In this document: positions 21,931-33,900 of the stretch, one piece after another | Position numbering within the stretch: the stretch's first letter is position 1 | How the letters are laid out: each line of letters opens with the position of its first letter | Assembly (NCBI GenBank): GCA_032622095.1 | Contig: CP136061.1 | Coordinates: forward strand, 194,562,369-194,626,368 | From: Siphonodentalium dalli | Lineage: Eukaryota > Mollusca > Scaphopoda > Gadilida > Siphonodentaliidae | DNA length: 64,000 nucleotides | Direction: 5' to 3' | Program-made: the position numbers and the translations under genes | The notes under the pieces: generated by a model | What the model was told of the DNA's origin: nothing | What the model saw: only the letters and a program-made list of their open reading frames with translations | Database searches by the model: none

Positions 21931-24900
21931 GTAAGTAATATCTGTAATATTGAGTACTTGAATATGATTATTGTTAATCAATTCTCGAGTGCATGTTTAC
22001 ATCACTTTTTTTTCTAAAATGATGTTCTGATTTACAATAAAAATTTATAATAAAAAAAAAACTGAATCGAATCGACGAAATTCAATCGAATCAATGCCAT
22101 GGTGAATGGCTGAATTCACAGGAGTGTGACAAGATGATAGTAAATAATACTAAATATATGATAGAGATAATACATATATGTAATATTAAGTATAGGATTG
22201 TAACTTGAGGTTAGCGATTTGACTTTACATTTTTTGTAACACGAAAATCTGAAAGGGTAATAATTTAAATAAACACATTTACATTATCGATTCGACGATT
22301 GCGGATGTCTCCAGATATATTGCTGTTGTGACTACTATACATCAATCTGACCGTCTGTTACTTAAATTTAGCATCGCATTTAATATTTCACATATGTTCT
22401 CTTTATATCCCCACGACAATGTGATGACATGTTGTGGTCGAAATATTATGAGGCACCATGTGCACATAATTTACATTTCAATTCAGGTGCTGATTGGTTG
22501 ACTGCAACTGAACTGCTGCTTTGTGTCTGAGACACGCCCTTATCGATCCGACTGGAATTACTTTAGATAATTAATTTCTTTTGAAAATTGGAATACCTTG
22601 AGAGTGAACAATTTGTGAAGTCATGCGAATTATCATTAAACTAACAGAGGTGTCACAGTCCTTCCCAGGAGACGGGAGTGATTGCTCTCGCACCCGTATG
22701 CACTCGTAATTTTCAATTCACGGGTGCTAAAATTCGCACCCGTCCTTCTTCACAATATACTAATGGAGACTGTAATTGTTGGTTCAATGTTGAACTATTT
22801 TAAGGTTTATTTAGATGATTTACCATCTCAGTGCAACTATGGCATATTAAAGTGTAACTAGACATAGGTCTATTCCACAATGACTTTTTGTTTGAGCAAA
22901 AACCCATCTTACATGTACAATTATAGTGTGGGTGCCATTACTACACCCGTCTTCTGCATTACGGGAGCAAATAAATGCTCTCGCTGTGTTTTCCTCATGG
23001 GAAGGACTGACTGGTGTCCATCACCTTTATTTTTAATTTCTACTTTATCTTGCTGACTCCCACAGGCCTGGCCTAAAGTGGCCTTAGACCAAAACAAAAA
23101 ACTTCTCTGTTTCCGATAACATTGGGAAAATTTTACAGACAGGTACTAGTAGGCAGGGATTTTTTTTTTTTTTGCAAATATTTTTTTTGGTTAAACCTTT
23201 GATAAAATCATGTTGCCCCTTCTTCATTCACTCTGCAGTAAGATCTCTACCAATGTTGAGCTTAATAACCTAGTTATTTTTGCTTTTGGGATAATGATAA
23301 GGCCTAGACAAATAATACCTTTGTTTCCGCTAACGAGCAAAAAAAAATTAGGGTAGGTAGGTAGGCTTTTTTTTTTTTTTTTGTTAACTTTTTTTTTTTC
23401 AGTATCTTTAAAAATAACTGTATAATACTTGTCAATAACCCAAACTGTGCACTTCTTAGCCCCAATCAGGTTAACCCAGATGACAGAGGAACTAGAAACT
23501 CCAATTCAATCTTACATATGCTTTAATATTTACATATATACTAGTCTATATACTAAGATAGTCTTTGATAATCCTAATATTTCCTATATGGTCTTGCGAC
23601 AACTGGAGTCAGTCCAGCACCACTGCACTGTTCACATATTGGAGTGACCGTCTTGTACCGATCTCTTAAGGATGGCTTCACAACACCACCTTCTCCGCAT
23701 TCATTGAAGGATCTAGGTATTTTTTGGGGACACCTGTTTTTGGGCAATGATATGCCGAAGGCATAACCTGAAGGCCTGATCGGAGGAATGTTTGGAAAGG
23801 GTGACCCCCTGATGATGGTGGGGTTTCTTCCCCTGGAAAATTTTTGAAAATCCATTGCATTTAGATCTAATCTAAGTCAGTATTTTGAATTTTACAGAGA
23901 GGTCAATTTTATCAAGTTTCTCAAGCATAACTTTGGAACTTTTTATATATGTATGGATTGGAAATGCTTATAAGTTATTGTCAGATATCTTTTGGTTCTA
24001 TGGATTATGCTTATCAGAAGCCTTATCCTGCTTGAAATTAGACTTGCCATCATCACTCTAATTCATAAATAGGCTATTTTATAAAATTCAAGTGAGACAC
24101 ATACCGTACATAATATACTACATGTACATGTAATACAGAAATCCTACATGTACATGTAGTACAGAAACAATGTACATGTATTAAGATAGTAATGACTATA
24201 TATGGTACTAATCTCTATGTTAATTTTTCATTTGCTATTATGAGATCCCACTTGATAACCAGGTTGATTTGATCAAATTGTTAATGTTCCTGTGCTGTAA
24301 TTGATTGAAATACTGAAGTCTGAACGCTGAATGATAGCATACCGTACCTGAACTCAAATTATTTGAAGTTCTCACAGATGAAAGCTAGATAAAGCCAAAC
24401 ATACTTTACAGTATGATTCCAACTGTTAAACTTAAATCTTTTTGTAAACTTAAATTTCTTATGTCAATATATATAAATATATAAATGTTTTTCATCTTGT
24501 TATATGATATGAATTGGGACCACCTAAGTTAAAAAAAAAAAAAATTTAATAAATTTTTTTGTTTTTTTGTTTTTTTTTGTCCAATTTTTTTTTCTTTTTC
24601 GCAATGGCAATAAAAAGTTTAGGGTCGGCGGTTTAAAATAGGGTCGGTCGGGTTAGCGGAAACAAAGGTATTATTTGTCTAGGCCTAAGGCCAAAGCGAA
24701 AAATAGGTGTGTTTCCACTCCCCCGCCCGCCCCACCTCAAAACCCCCCGACGAAACTCACTTTATTTATTTTCCAAATCCCTCCGAATCCCGAAAAATAA
24801 AATACGATGTATTTATTGTTTCCACGTGAATTAATACTACACTATTTATATTGTTATATATAGACCTCTCACATAAACAAGCATACTAAAATTGTCTCCT

Positions 24901-27900
24901 TATTTGGTTATTAAATCGACCCACTGACAATAAAATTCCGTGTTGTGACCGATATAGCAACAGATTGTAAAAAAAAAAACAAACGCGCACGTGTTTTTTA
25001 GACACACTGTAAAATGAAGCTCCATGGCGGCATTAGGGTGATGAGTTTATGACCGCATTATTAATGTACGTCAACTAACGACATGGCCAAATATACCGGC
25101 AAAATAATGCTACACAATATTTACGCGAACGCAATCGCAAAGAATACATCTGTCCCAAAAACTTCCAACGGTGTCTGAAAAGAACGGACTGTAACAACCG
25201 GATGATATAGGCCTACGGAAGCCGGAGTGTATATTTACCGGAAGATCTAAAACAATTTTGCCAACATCCGGAAAATAGTGTCGAACATGTCGTCAATGTT
25301 GGCACTTAAGTTTTTCAAATGTATTCACATGTCGCAGGGGAGAAATAAAATAACACGAGTTCTCCACTGCAACAGCTTTTTTCAAAATAATCACGACAAA
25401 GACCTTGACGCCAAAAACGTAACAATCAGATGTAAAACAAACTTAGACAGCAATGATGAGTTTGTCGTCGACAACGACACTTTGGTCGGCGATGCTGTAA
25501 ACAACTTTTGTGTTAAGGTGGCGCACTTTGAATGTACTATCAGGCCTGCATCCCGTATGCCTGAGGCCTTTGTCCAGAACCAGAAAATATTAAAAGAATC
25601 TCTTCGTGAAACAATTTTGTTTTATTTAAAAACTTCCAATTGCTGGGGATTCTACATATGTAAAATGACATATATTTATTAAAATCATATCATATGAATA
25701 TATTAAGCAAAAACGCCCATGTGTACTAAATAAATCATCTGGAAAGTTATTCTACACTGTTGTAAATATTGAAACTAGTTGTTTTATTGAATATTAATGA
25801 ACATATGTACAATTTGCACATGTAGATTAAATACAAGGCACTGAAATTCAGTGCATACATTGTTAGCCTTCACAATAAGTTCATAAATGACATAATTATT
25901 AGAAAGATAGCACAAATATGATATTTGAATTTCCCCGCGAATAAATAAAGTGAAAAAAAAAATAAAGTGGAAAGACCACCCCCCCGCCCCTGTTTTTTTT
26001 ATGGATGGGAGTGGAAACACAACTATTATTCACTTTGGCCTAAATAATCACATTGACACTTGTAACAGGTAATAATATAGACTAGCTTTCTCGAGAAAAT
26101 TGAAAAAAAAAATTGAGGCAGGCAAGAAAATCTCAGCCAGGCAGGGTATCGGAAAAAACAGGGTTTTTTTTTTTGTCTTATTACGCGAGCGATTTTATCG
26201 CGCGCCTACCGCTTGCGCAATTTTAATTCCTCATGCACATTTGATTCCTGTATAACAGAAACTGTCCGAGCCAAAAGGACCTACAATAGGGATTGTTATT
26301 TTTTGTTGCTCTGATCTTAATTTATAGCTACAGTAAGAGCTAACTCTGGTAAAGTGTTCAGAGAGATATTTGGGAGTCTTTGAGTCCACAGTCTTCTTCA
26401 TTAGCAACAGGTTTCTTTGTTAACCCGCTGTTCAACAGTTAACATGTTCATTTTAGATGTTCCTTGTACCCCACATTTGCTCGATTATGCAGCCCAAGAC
26501 AAAATCTTATCAATCTATTCTGAGATTTCTGTAATTTCCCTTTGGTTGTTGTAGATAATGCACTATAGAGCAACAAGCATAATCAAATGCTGAATCAAGT
26601 TAGTCATAAAGCACTGAAAATTGAAAAGTTTTTAGAGCTGAAACGGATAGACGGATAACCGGTTGGCCTCCGGTTAACGACATAACCAGTTAGAAAAAAA
26701 TGAACCGGACGAAACCGCATCCCACTCTGTCAGTTGAATGTGAACGTGAATAATGCCCTGGTATCCTCAAAATATTAAGTTAAATGATGCAAAACTAATA
26801 CTAAACCCTGTGTCACCTATAGTAGAGTACAATGCAAGCATTAATTGGTACACATTGTAGTATCAGATACTGAGTAGCAATTCTCGAACTGTCTGGAAGT
26901 GTCGGCGACCTTCAATCAATTCGGCCCTTTGAAGTTTTCTCTGATCTTCTGACGAGAGCACGTGTGCAGTCATTGTGTATCAAGGCGGGATAGTTCAAAG
27001 CAATGACATCACTGAATCAGTGAAACTGTCATCTGATTGACACCCCTCAGACTCGGTATTATTTCGTGTTGAAATTTGAGAAGGGATGACGGCTATCAAT
27101 CTATACACTGCGATAATTAACGATAAATGTTATTAAATGGAATCGCGTAAATCGTAAGTGTGCTATATATAGCTATGAGTTATTACGTTTTAGTCTTTAT
27201 ATATAATTCATTGGAGGATATACCAATGATGGTAATGATATATTACAGATCTTTAATGTATAGTTTTGTTACTCGTTTTACCAATACCCAATTACCCATA
27301 CTATTGTTACTCGTTTTACAGATGCCCAAGCATGCTGATCACCGGCAATTGCAAATAAGCGATCCCCTGCCATTCGCAAATTTCACTTGCTCATTCACAA
27401 TCACGAGAGCCAGCAAAAGAACAGTGAATGCTTGTTTTTGAATATCGTTAAATGCCGTGAATAAGGTCTTTATTTCAGCTACTATTTCTCACCTACTGTA
27501 GGTTTGTCCCTGGAGCATAGCAAATGTCGGCATAATTAGTCAGAGAAGTCCACAATAAATTAGCGGTTAACCGGTTGAAATCCGGCTAACCCCGACGGTT
27601 AACCAGTTAGAAGAATGGGTCAACCGTTTCAGCTCTAAAAGTTTTGCGACAATCATTACGGGAATCGATTCGGTGATTCTCAATGATCTTAAGTCCTGCT
27701 CTGGATTGAAGATTAACTCAATTGCATGTATTATGAAATCATTACATGAAAAATACACAATTACTCGTCATTTTACTAAATTGAGGCTGTTTATGGTGCA
27801 AAATTACAAACCTATTGTTCAGGAGAGCAATTTGCCCTCCTAAGCAAGTCTCAGGAAGGCGATTTTTTTGCCACCCTGGATTTTCCTTTAACACTAGGCC

Positions 27901-30900
27901 TGCTCCCCATAATGTGCTTCAAGTAGCGTTTTTATCACTCAAAGGTGGTAATTATTTGGAAGTATTTTAATATAGATAGCTTCTTTGAAGATGATTTTAA
28001 TGCCGATAGTTCAAATATCTCACCAGGAAATGCACTTACTCTCTGAAAACTAGAAGATGCTAGAAAAGAACTGGAATTTGTCCCATAAAAAGTTGATATA
28101 CCAGTACATGTATGATTAGGCCTAAACAAAAAATACGTTTGTTTCCGCTAACCCGACCGACCCTATTTTAAACCGCCGACCCTAAACTTTTTATTGCCAT
28201 TGCAAAAAACAAAAAAATTGGACCAAAAAAAATATTTATTTAAATTTTTTTTTTTTTTTAATTTAGGTCCCAATTCATATCATAACAAGATGCAAAACAT
28301 TTATATATTTATATATATTGACATAAGAAATTTAAGTTTACAAAAAGATTTAAGTTTAACAGTTGGAATCATACTGTAAAGTATGTTTGGCTTTATCTAG
28401 CTTTCATCTGTGAAAACTTCAAATAATTTGAGTTCAGGTACGGTATGTTATCATTCAGCGTTCAGACTTCAGTATTTCAATCAATTACAGCACAGGAACA
28501 TTAACAATTTGATCAAATCAACCTGGTTATCAAGTGGGATCTCATAATACCAAATGAAAAATTAACATAGAGATTAGTACCATATATAGTCATTACTATC
28601 TTAATACATGTACATTGTTTCTGTACTACATGTACATGTAGGATTTCTGTATTACATGTACATGTAGTATATTATGTACGGTATGTGTCTCACTTGAATT
28701 TTATAAAATAGCCTATTTATGAATTAGAGTGATGATGGCAAGTCTAATTTCAAGCAGGATAAGGCTTCCGATAAGCATAATCCATAGAACCAAAAGATAT
28801 CTGTCAATAACTTATAAGCATGATTTCCAATCCATACATATATAAAAAGTTCCAAAGTTATGCTTGAGAAACTTGATAAAATTGACCTCTCTGTAAAATT
28901 CAAAATACTGACTCAAAGAGCCTTAGATTAATAGATCTAAGGCCATAATTAAAAAGGTATTTGTTTGTCCTCGCCCCGACCGACTCAATTTTAACGGCCG
29001 ACTGGAAATTCTCTTTTTGAGATTGCGAATTTTTTTTTTTTTTTTATCAGTAGTGGTATGTTGTCTGAGAAGCTCATTTTCCGTCAGAAACTCCAGCAAC
29101 TGTGACTGAACAGCATAATTATTTATTGTTCTTGTTGTGTTTTTCCAACTATTAAATTTTTAATTTGTTATCAAATTAATCCCTGACTATTTATTAATAT
29201 TGATACCCTCGGCCTGCACCATGGAGGGGACCCTTAATATGCCATTCCACCTTGCAAAAAAAAATTAAAAATCCCTACCTACCTACCCACCTGAAAAATT
29301 TTGGGTAGGGGTGTGGACAAACAAACAATTTATTAATTTTGGCCTAAATGCAATGGATTTTCAAAATTTTTCCAGGGGAAGAACCCCCACCATCATCAGG
29401 GGGTCACCCTTCCCAAACATTCCTCCGATCAGGCCTTCAGGTTATGCCTTCGGCATATCATTGCCCAAAAACAGGTGTCCCCAAAAAATACCTAGATCCT
29501 TCACTGAATGCGGAGAAGGTGGTGTTGTGAAGCCATCCTTAAGAGATCGGTACAAGACGGTCACTCCAATATGTGAACAGTGCAGTGGTGCTGGACTGAC
29601 TCCAGTTGTCGCCAGACCATATAGGAAATATTAGGATTATCAAAGACTATCTTTAATAGTATATAGACTAGTATATTAGGGGTGTAACGATACATCGATG
29701 TATCGATGCGACCACGATACAGCACTGACGATACGGTAATCGATACGGACGTTCAAACGATACATATCTCGATACACAAATTGCATGTTGTTATTTCTTA
29801 TTAAGGTAAGTAAACAGCGGTCGCCATGAACGAGAAAGGTCAATGTTGAATCAGTATCTAACAAAAAATTAAGGTAATTCCCCACAATAAGTAATAAAAA
29901 TGATAAGCATTCCCTATTTATCACAGAGTAACCGTGAGGCCAACAGACCGCATTGTATCAATTTGCATGTGTGGACAATACGATGAAACACATTGTATTA
30001 ATAGACCAATCAGTCGCTTTTGTTCCACTGATCAAAGAACAGACCTGACCTGAGTGACCTCAATTTTAATGACCTATTTCAATAGTACACGTCATGCAGC
30101 AAGTGACCTACTTTGTCAATGACATGTCATTTACAAACGGCGGCAAACCTTTGATGCCTGTCTTACTGCTATTGCTGCAATTTTATTTCACTATACCAGA
30201 GTGATGCAGCTACTGCATGTAGGTTCAACCTATATCATATTATCAATCTACACGTACATGTATGTCTTTCCCCATGTCTCTTCAACACTGGACACTGCAC
30301 TCTGTGCACTGACCCGTGTGGGTTGCTGAGCAATTGTTAAACTTCCCGGAATAAACTTAAATGTCAACAGAAAGTGAATCCCCCCAATTCCCGTTATAAA
30401 GTTGACAACTTGACATGAGTTATTAATATAAAGCCCCTCCCATTTAGCTGTCAATCTCGTGACATTGACTGTGAGATTTTCGGAGAGGACGTTCCTCATT
30501 GGTCAACAGGTAGTGTTTGTACTCTAATTAATTTTGTTCAGATAACACAGTGCAGCAATGGGGTTGAATGTCGGCATCTTTATGGTTCCGGGCCTATGGG
30601 ATTTCACTGTTAGTCGATACATGGACGAGGTTTTAAATATTGTTTGTTCTTCTTAGACAATACAACACAAGTTGCAACAACAAACATTATAGATGAACAT
30701 CTAGTACATATCTTTAGCGAGTTCATGTAGGCCTACCTATAGCCATGCAAGCACATACACACCTGTCGCTATCGCTATATATCAGTGTATATACAGTCCG
30801 TAGGAAGACTTGGCAATATCACTATAATTTTAGGTAAGTAAAATCGCGATACGTATCGTATCGTGACCTCTGTATCGCGATAAACATCGATACACCCCAT

Positions 30901-33900
30901 ACCCCGTATCGTTACACCCCTATAGTATATATGTAAATATTAAAGCATATGTAAGATTGAATTGGAGTTTCTAGTTCCTCTGTCATCTGGGTTAACCTGA
31001 TTGGGACTAAGAAGTGCATAGTTTGGGTTATTGACAAGTATTATACAGTTATTTTTAAAGATACTGAAAAAAAAAAAGTTAACAAAACAAAAAAAGTTAA
31101 GCCTACCTACCAACCCTAATTTTTTTTAGCCCGTTAGCGGAAACAAAGGTATTATTTGTTTAGGCCTTAAGGTAGTTGCAGATTTATTTAATACTTCTCT
31201 TTCTCAGGATGAAGCATCATCAGATCCCTTTTCCACTGCTACCAGTCCTGCTAGGCCTTCCAGGAACCGAATTCGAGACCCAGTAACATCAAGTCCTGGC
31301 CGAGACCTTCCACCATTCGAAGATGATTCTGAGTTGATGGGAGATGCTGGTGTGGAGGAAGAAGATGGAGAAGAGCTGTTTGGAGACCAACTTGAGCAGT
31401 GAGTATATTGTGTTAACTCTTTCTTTACTAAATGGTCTTTCCCATTCAGTTATAAAGATATACAGGCATAAAAAAATACCTTCGTTTCCAGTAAACCTTC
31501 CCCCCACCAGGTACAGGTGCAGGTACATGTAGGTTGGGATTTTTTAGCAGGTTGAATATTGCTCACATACAGGGAACTCATGCCTTACTTCAACATGTTA
31601 TTATGGAATAACTACTCAATTCTACATGAATTTGCTAAATTATACCAAGAGAATCAATCATATATAATAGTCTTGACTATAATTTGTATATATACAGATA
31701 TATCAGATTTATAGAGTCCTGACTCCTCACAGACTTTATAGTATGAGCTGGAATATACACTGTTGTTTTATTCTATTCATTAGTTCATTAAGCTTTAAAC
31801 ATCTTATTTTTTTTTAGATTCATTTGATAGTGTCATTATTTTAATTAGAAAATTCCCAATTTACCCCGCTACGGTATCTTATTTTTCCCAAATTGCAAGG
31901 ACCCCGGGCCCTTTCCAAAAACTACCCAAGATTATCCGTGTCAGATCGTCTATAGTTTGCATACTATGGATCTGTTATTGCGAAGTTGGAAATTGGGGAA
32001 AGTAGTGGTGTGGTGAAAGCTTCCCTAAGACTAAAGAGTCCAGACAGTCACTCCTATATGCAAGATTTGTACAAAGAGCGGTCTGACTCCTGTTATTGCC
32101 AGACCATGTGATAAATAAAAACTAAAATAAAAGAATATCAAGTAAAGTGTCTTGCGAGTTCATTACAATATTATATCCAGATTGACTATATACATAGTAA
32201 AAAAAAAGGTTTGACCCCCTCCCTACCCTTATTGGTTGCCCTCCGTTACCGGAAACGAAGGTACTATTTTATTTGGCCTTAGTCCTCATATTATGGTAGT
32301 AAGTTAATATCTTTTGCTTTTCAGAGATTATCGTGCTATCCCTGCTTTAGACAAATATGATGGAGATGGCTTGGATGATGACGATGATTTCTCCGACTTG
32401 TCAGAAAGCCAGAGACACGCTGCGGAAAAAGACATGCGGGTTAGAGACCGAGAAGAAGGGCGAATGGCAGGAAGAATGAGAAGAGGCCTCATATATGGTA
32501 GGACTTCAACTTTAACCCTTTCAATGCCAAGTCCGATTTTTGTATCAACCCATATTTCCTTGATCATTTTTCAAATTTATTGATTATAATAATGTGATAC
32601 ATTGATGGAAAGAACTCTTAGAGCTGAAAGGGTTAATATAGTTGACTATTGTGTTACAGGGTTCGTATGGGTCCTGGAAAAGTCACGAGACATCATGGAA
32701 AAATGGTGGTATTTTTATCTGGGATATGGAAAAGTCAGGGAAAAGCCAGCAAATGTCTAATATAAATCAGCATTTTAATGGTAGCATATTTGGTTTGCCA
32801 AAACTTGCGCCGCTCGTAAATGGTGATTGCAAATAAAGCAGTCAGACAAGCCTGCATTGTGAGTTGTTTCATTTCACTAGCATTTCGTATTCCGTAATGT
32901 ATATTTACAAAAATTACCTGGCATACACTGTGGCATACGCATTAAACTGCTTGACCCTTTTGTGTTTTAAACAAAATAATATAATATCTTTTGTGATCCA
33001 AAATCAATATTCTACGGTCATGTCCGAAAAATCTAGTTTGCAAACTACTTGGTTACTCAATCGACAATACAAAGAATGGCTTCTGTCTGACACAAATAAA
33101 GTGAGGTGTCATTTGCGCAACAAAGAATTTGACATAGGGAAGGTAGAGTTGGATTCACATGCAGATTGCAATAAACTGTAATGAGCAGCACTACATGCCA
33201 AACTGATAGTAAAAAATTTGTAATTGACGTTGCATCTTATGTAACTGAATCTGTTTTAATCTGTTCTTGCATGATCATGAAATGGTCCTGGAATTTACTT
33301 CAGGACACATGTGAAATTTCCTTGAAACAGGGGTCAAGGCTTTGGAAAAATCATGGAATTTTGTTCTCTATATCGTGGTGTTGTCTCATCAATAATGAAT
33401 CCTGGGAATCCAGAGAGAAGACGTTTGTTCTTCTGGAATCATACCAAATAGAGCTAATTGATAGTCGGCACAAATCTTTAAAACTTTACAATATTTTAGC
33501 TCTATGTTCCTTGGAAACCTTATGTAAATTTTGAAGGGATAAATTTTTACCACTTCATAGACACTCTCAACATATATAATTCTTTGCTATGTTCATGCCA
33601 AGTTCTAAGTAGAATCTTGAAGAATTATGGCTTAACCCTTCTATGACTGTATCTTCCTGAAATTTTGCGAAAACCCTGTGCTCATAGGGAGCCTCGCATA
33701 TATAACAATACATTGGCTTAACAATATTTACCTTGACAAGTTGACCTTGTAAGCCAGTGCATTCTCTTATATATGCGAGGCTCCCTATGGGAGACTCATA
33801 TAGGGAGCCTCGCATTTATAAGAAAATGAACTGGCACAGGATCTTTGATGCTGCATCAGTGCAGCTACCATCATGAAAGTGTTGAAACTGCTAAAGGGCT

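Larger units (their letters stand above)
23087..26177. mobile_element. Outer Harbinger-like MITE, TSD TTA, split by two insertions
   Basis: The left end is GACCAAAACAAAAAAC...gtttccgata. The right end is tatcggaaaaaacaggg...GTC. These are inverted and each is flanked by TTA (23084-23086 and 26178-26180). The element's own sequence is only about 350 bp (23087-23300 and 26041-26177). The remainder is two adjacent Harbinger-like insertions that share a TAA junction. Confidence 0.65.
28119..31166. mobile_element. PIF/Harbinger-like element, copy B (inverted), TSD TTA
   Basis: The termini GGCCTAAACAAAAAATACG and the complement ending TTTGTTTAGGCC are flanked by TTA (28116-28118 and 31167-31169). 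It is the same family as copy A (23301-24685) in the opposite direction, with long near-identical tracts. It is enlarged by a Harbinger-like MITE (28941-29344) and a hAT (29677-30922). Copy A shows the empty site for each, so both insertions postdate the A/B split. Confidence 0.9.
21931..31207 (+). other. MCM2 intron 1 (9.3 kb), transposon-filled
   Basis: Phase 0, donor gtaagt, acceptor tacttctctttctcag. Most of it consists of elements described separately: 22656-23009, 23087-26177 with two insertions, 26633-27637, and 28119-31166 with two insertions. The stretches 21931-22655, 26178-26632 and 27638-28118 hold no recognisable gene or repeat boundaries. Confidence 0.85.

Noticed and set aside
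32864-33181. Complete small gene of 105 codons
   Set aside because: Only the last third resembles a hAT N-terminal module and a Cys of that module is missing; the first part is AT-rich filler. Kept as a pseudogene fragment.
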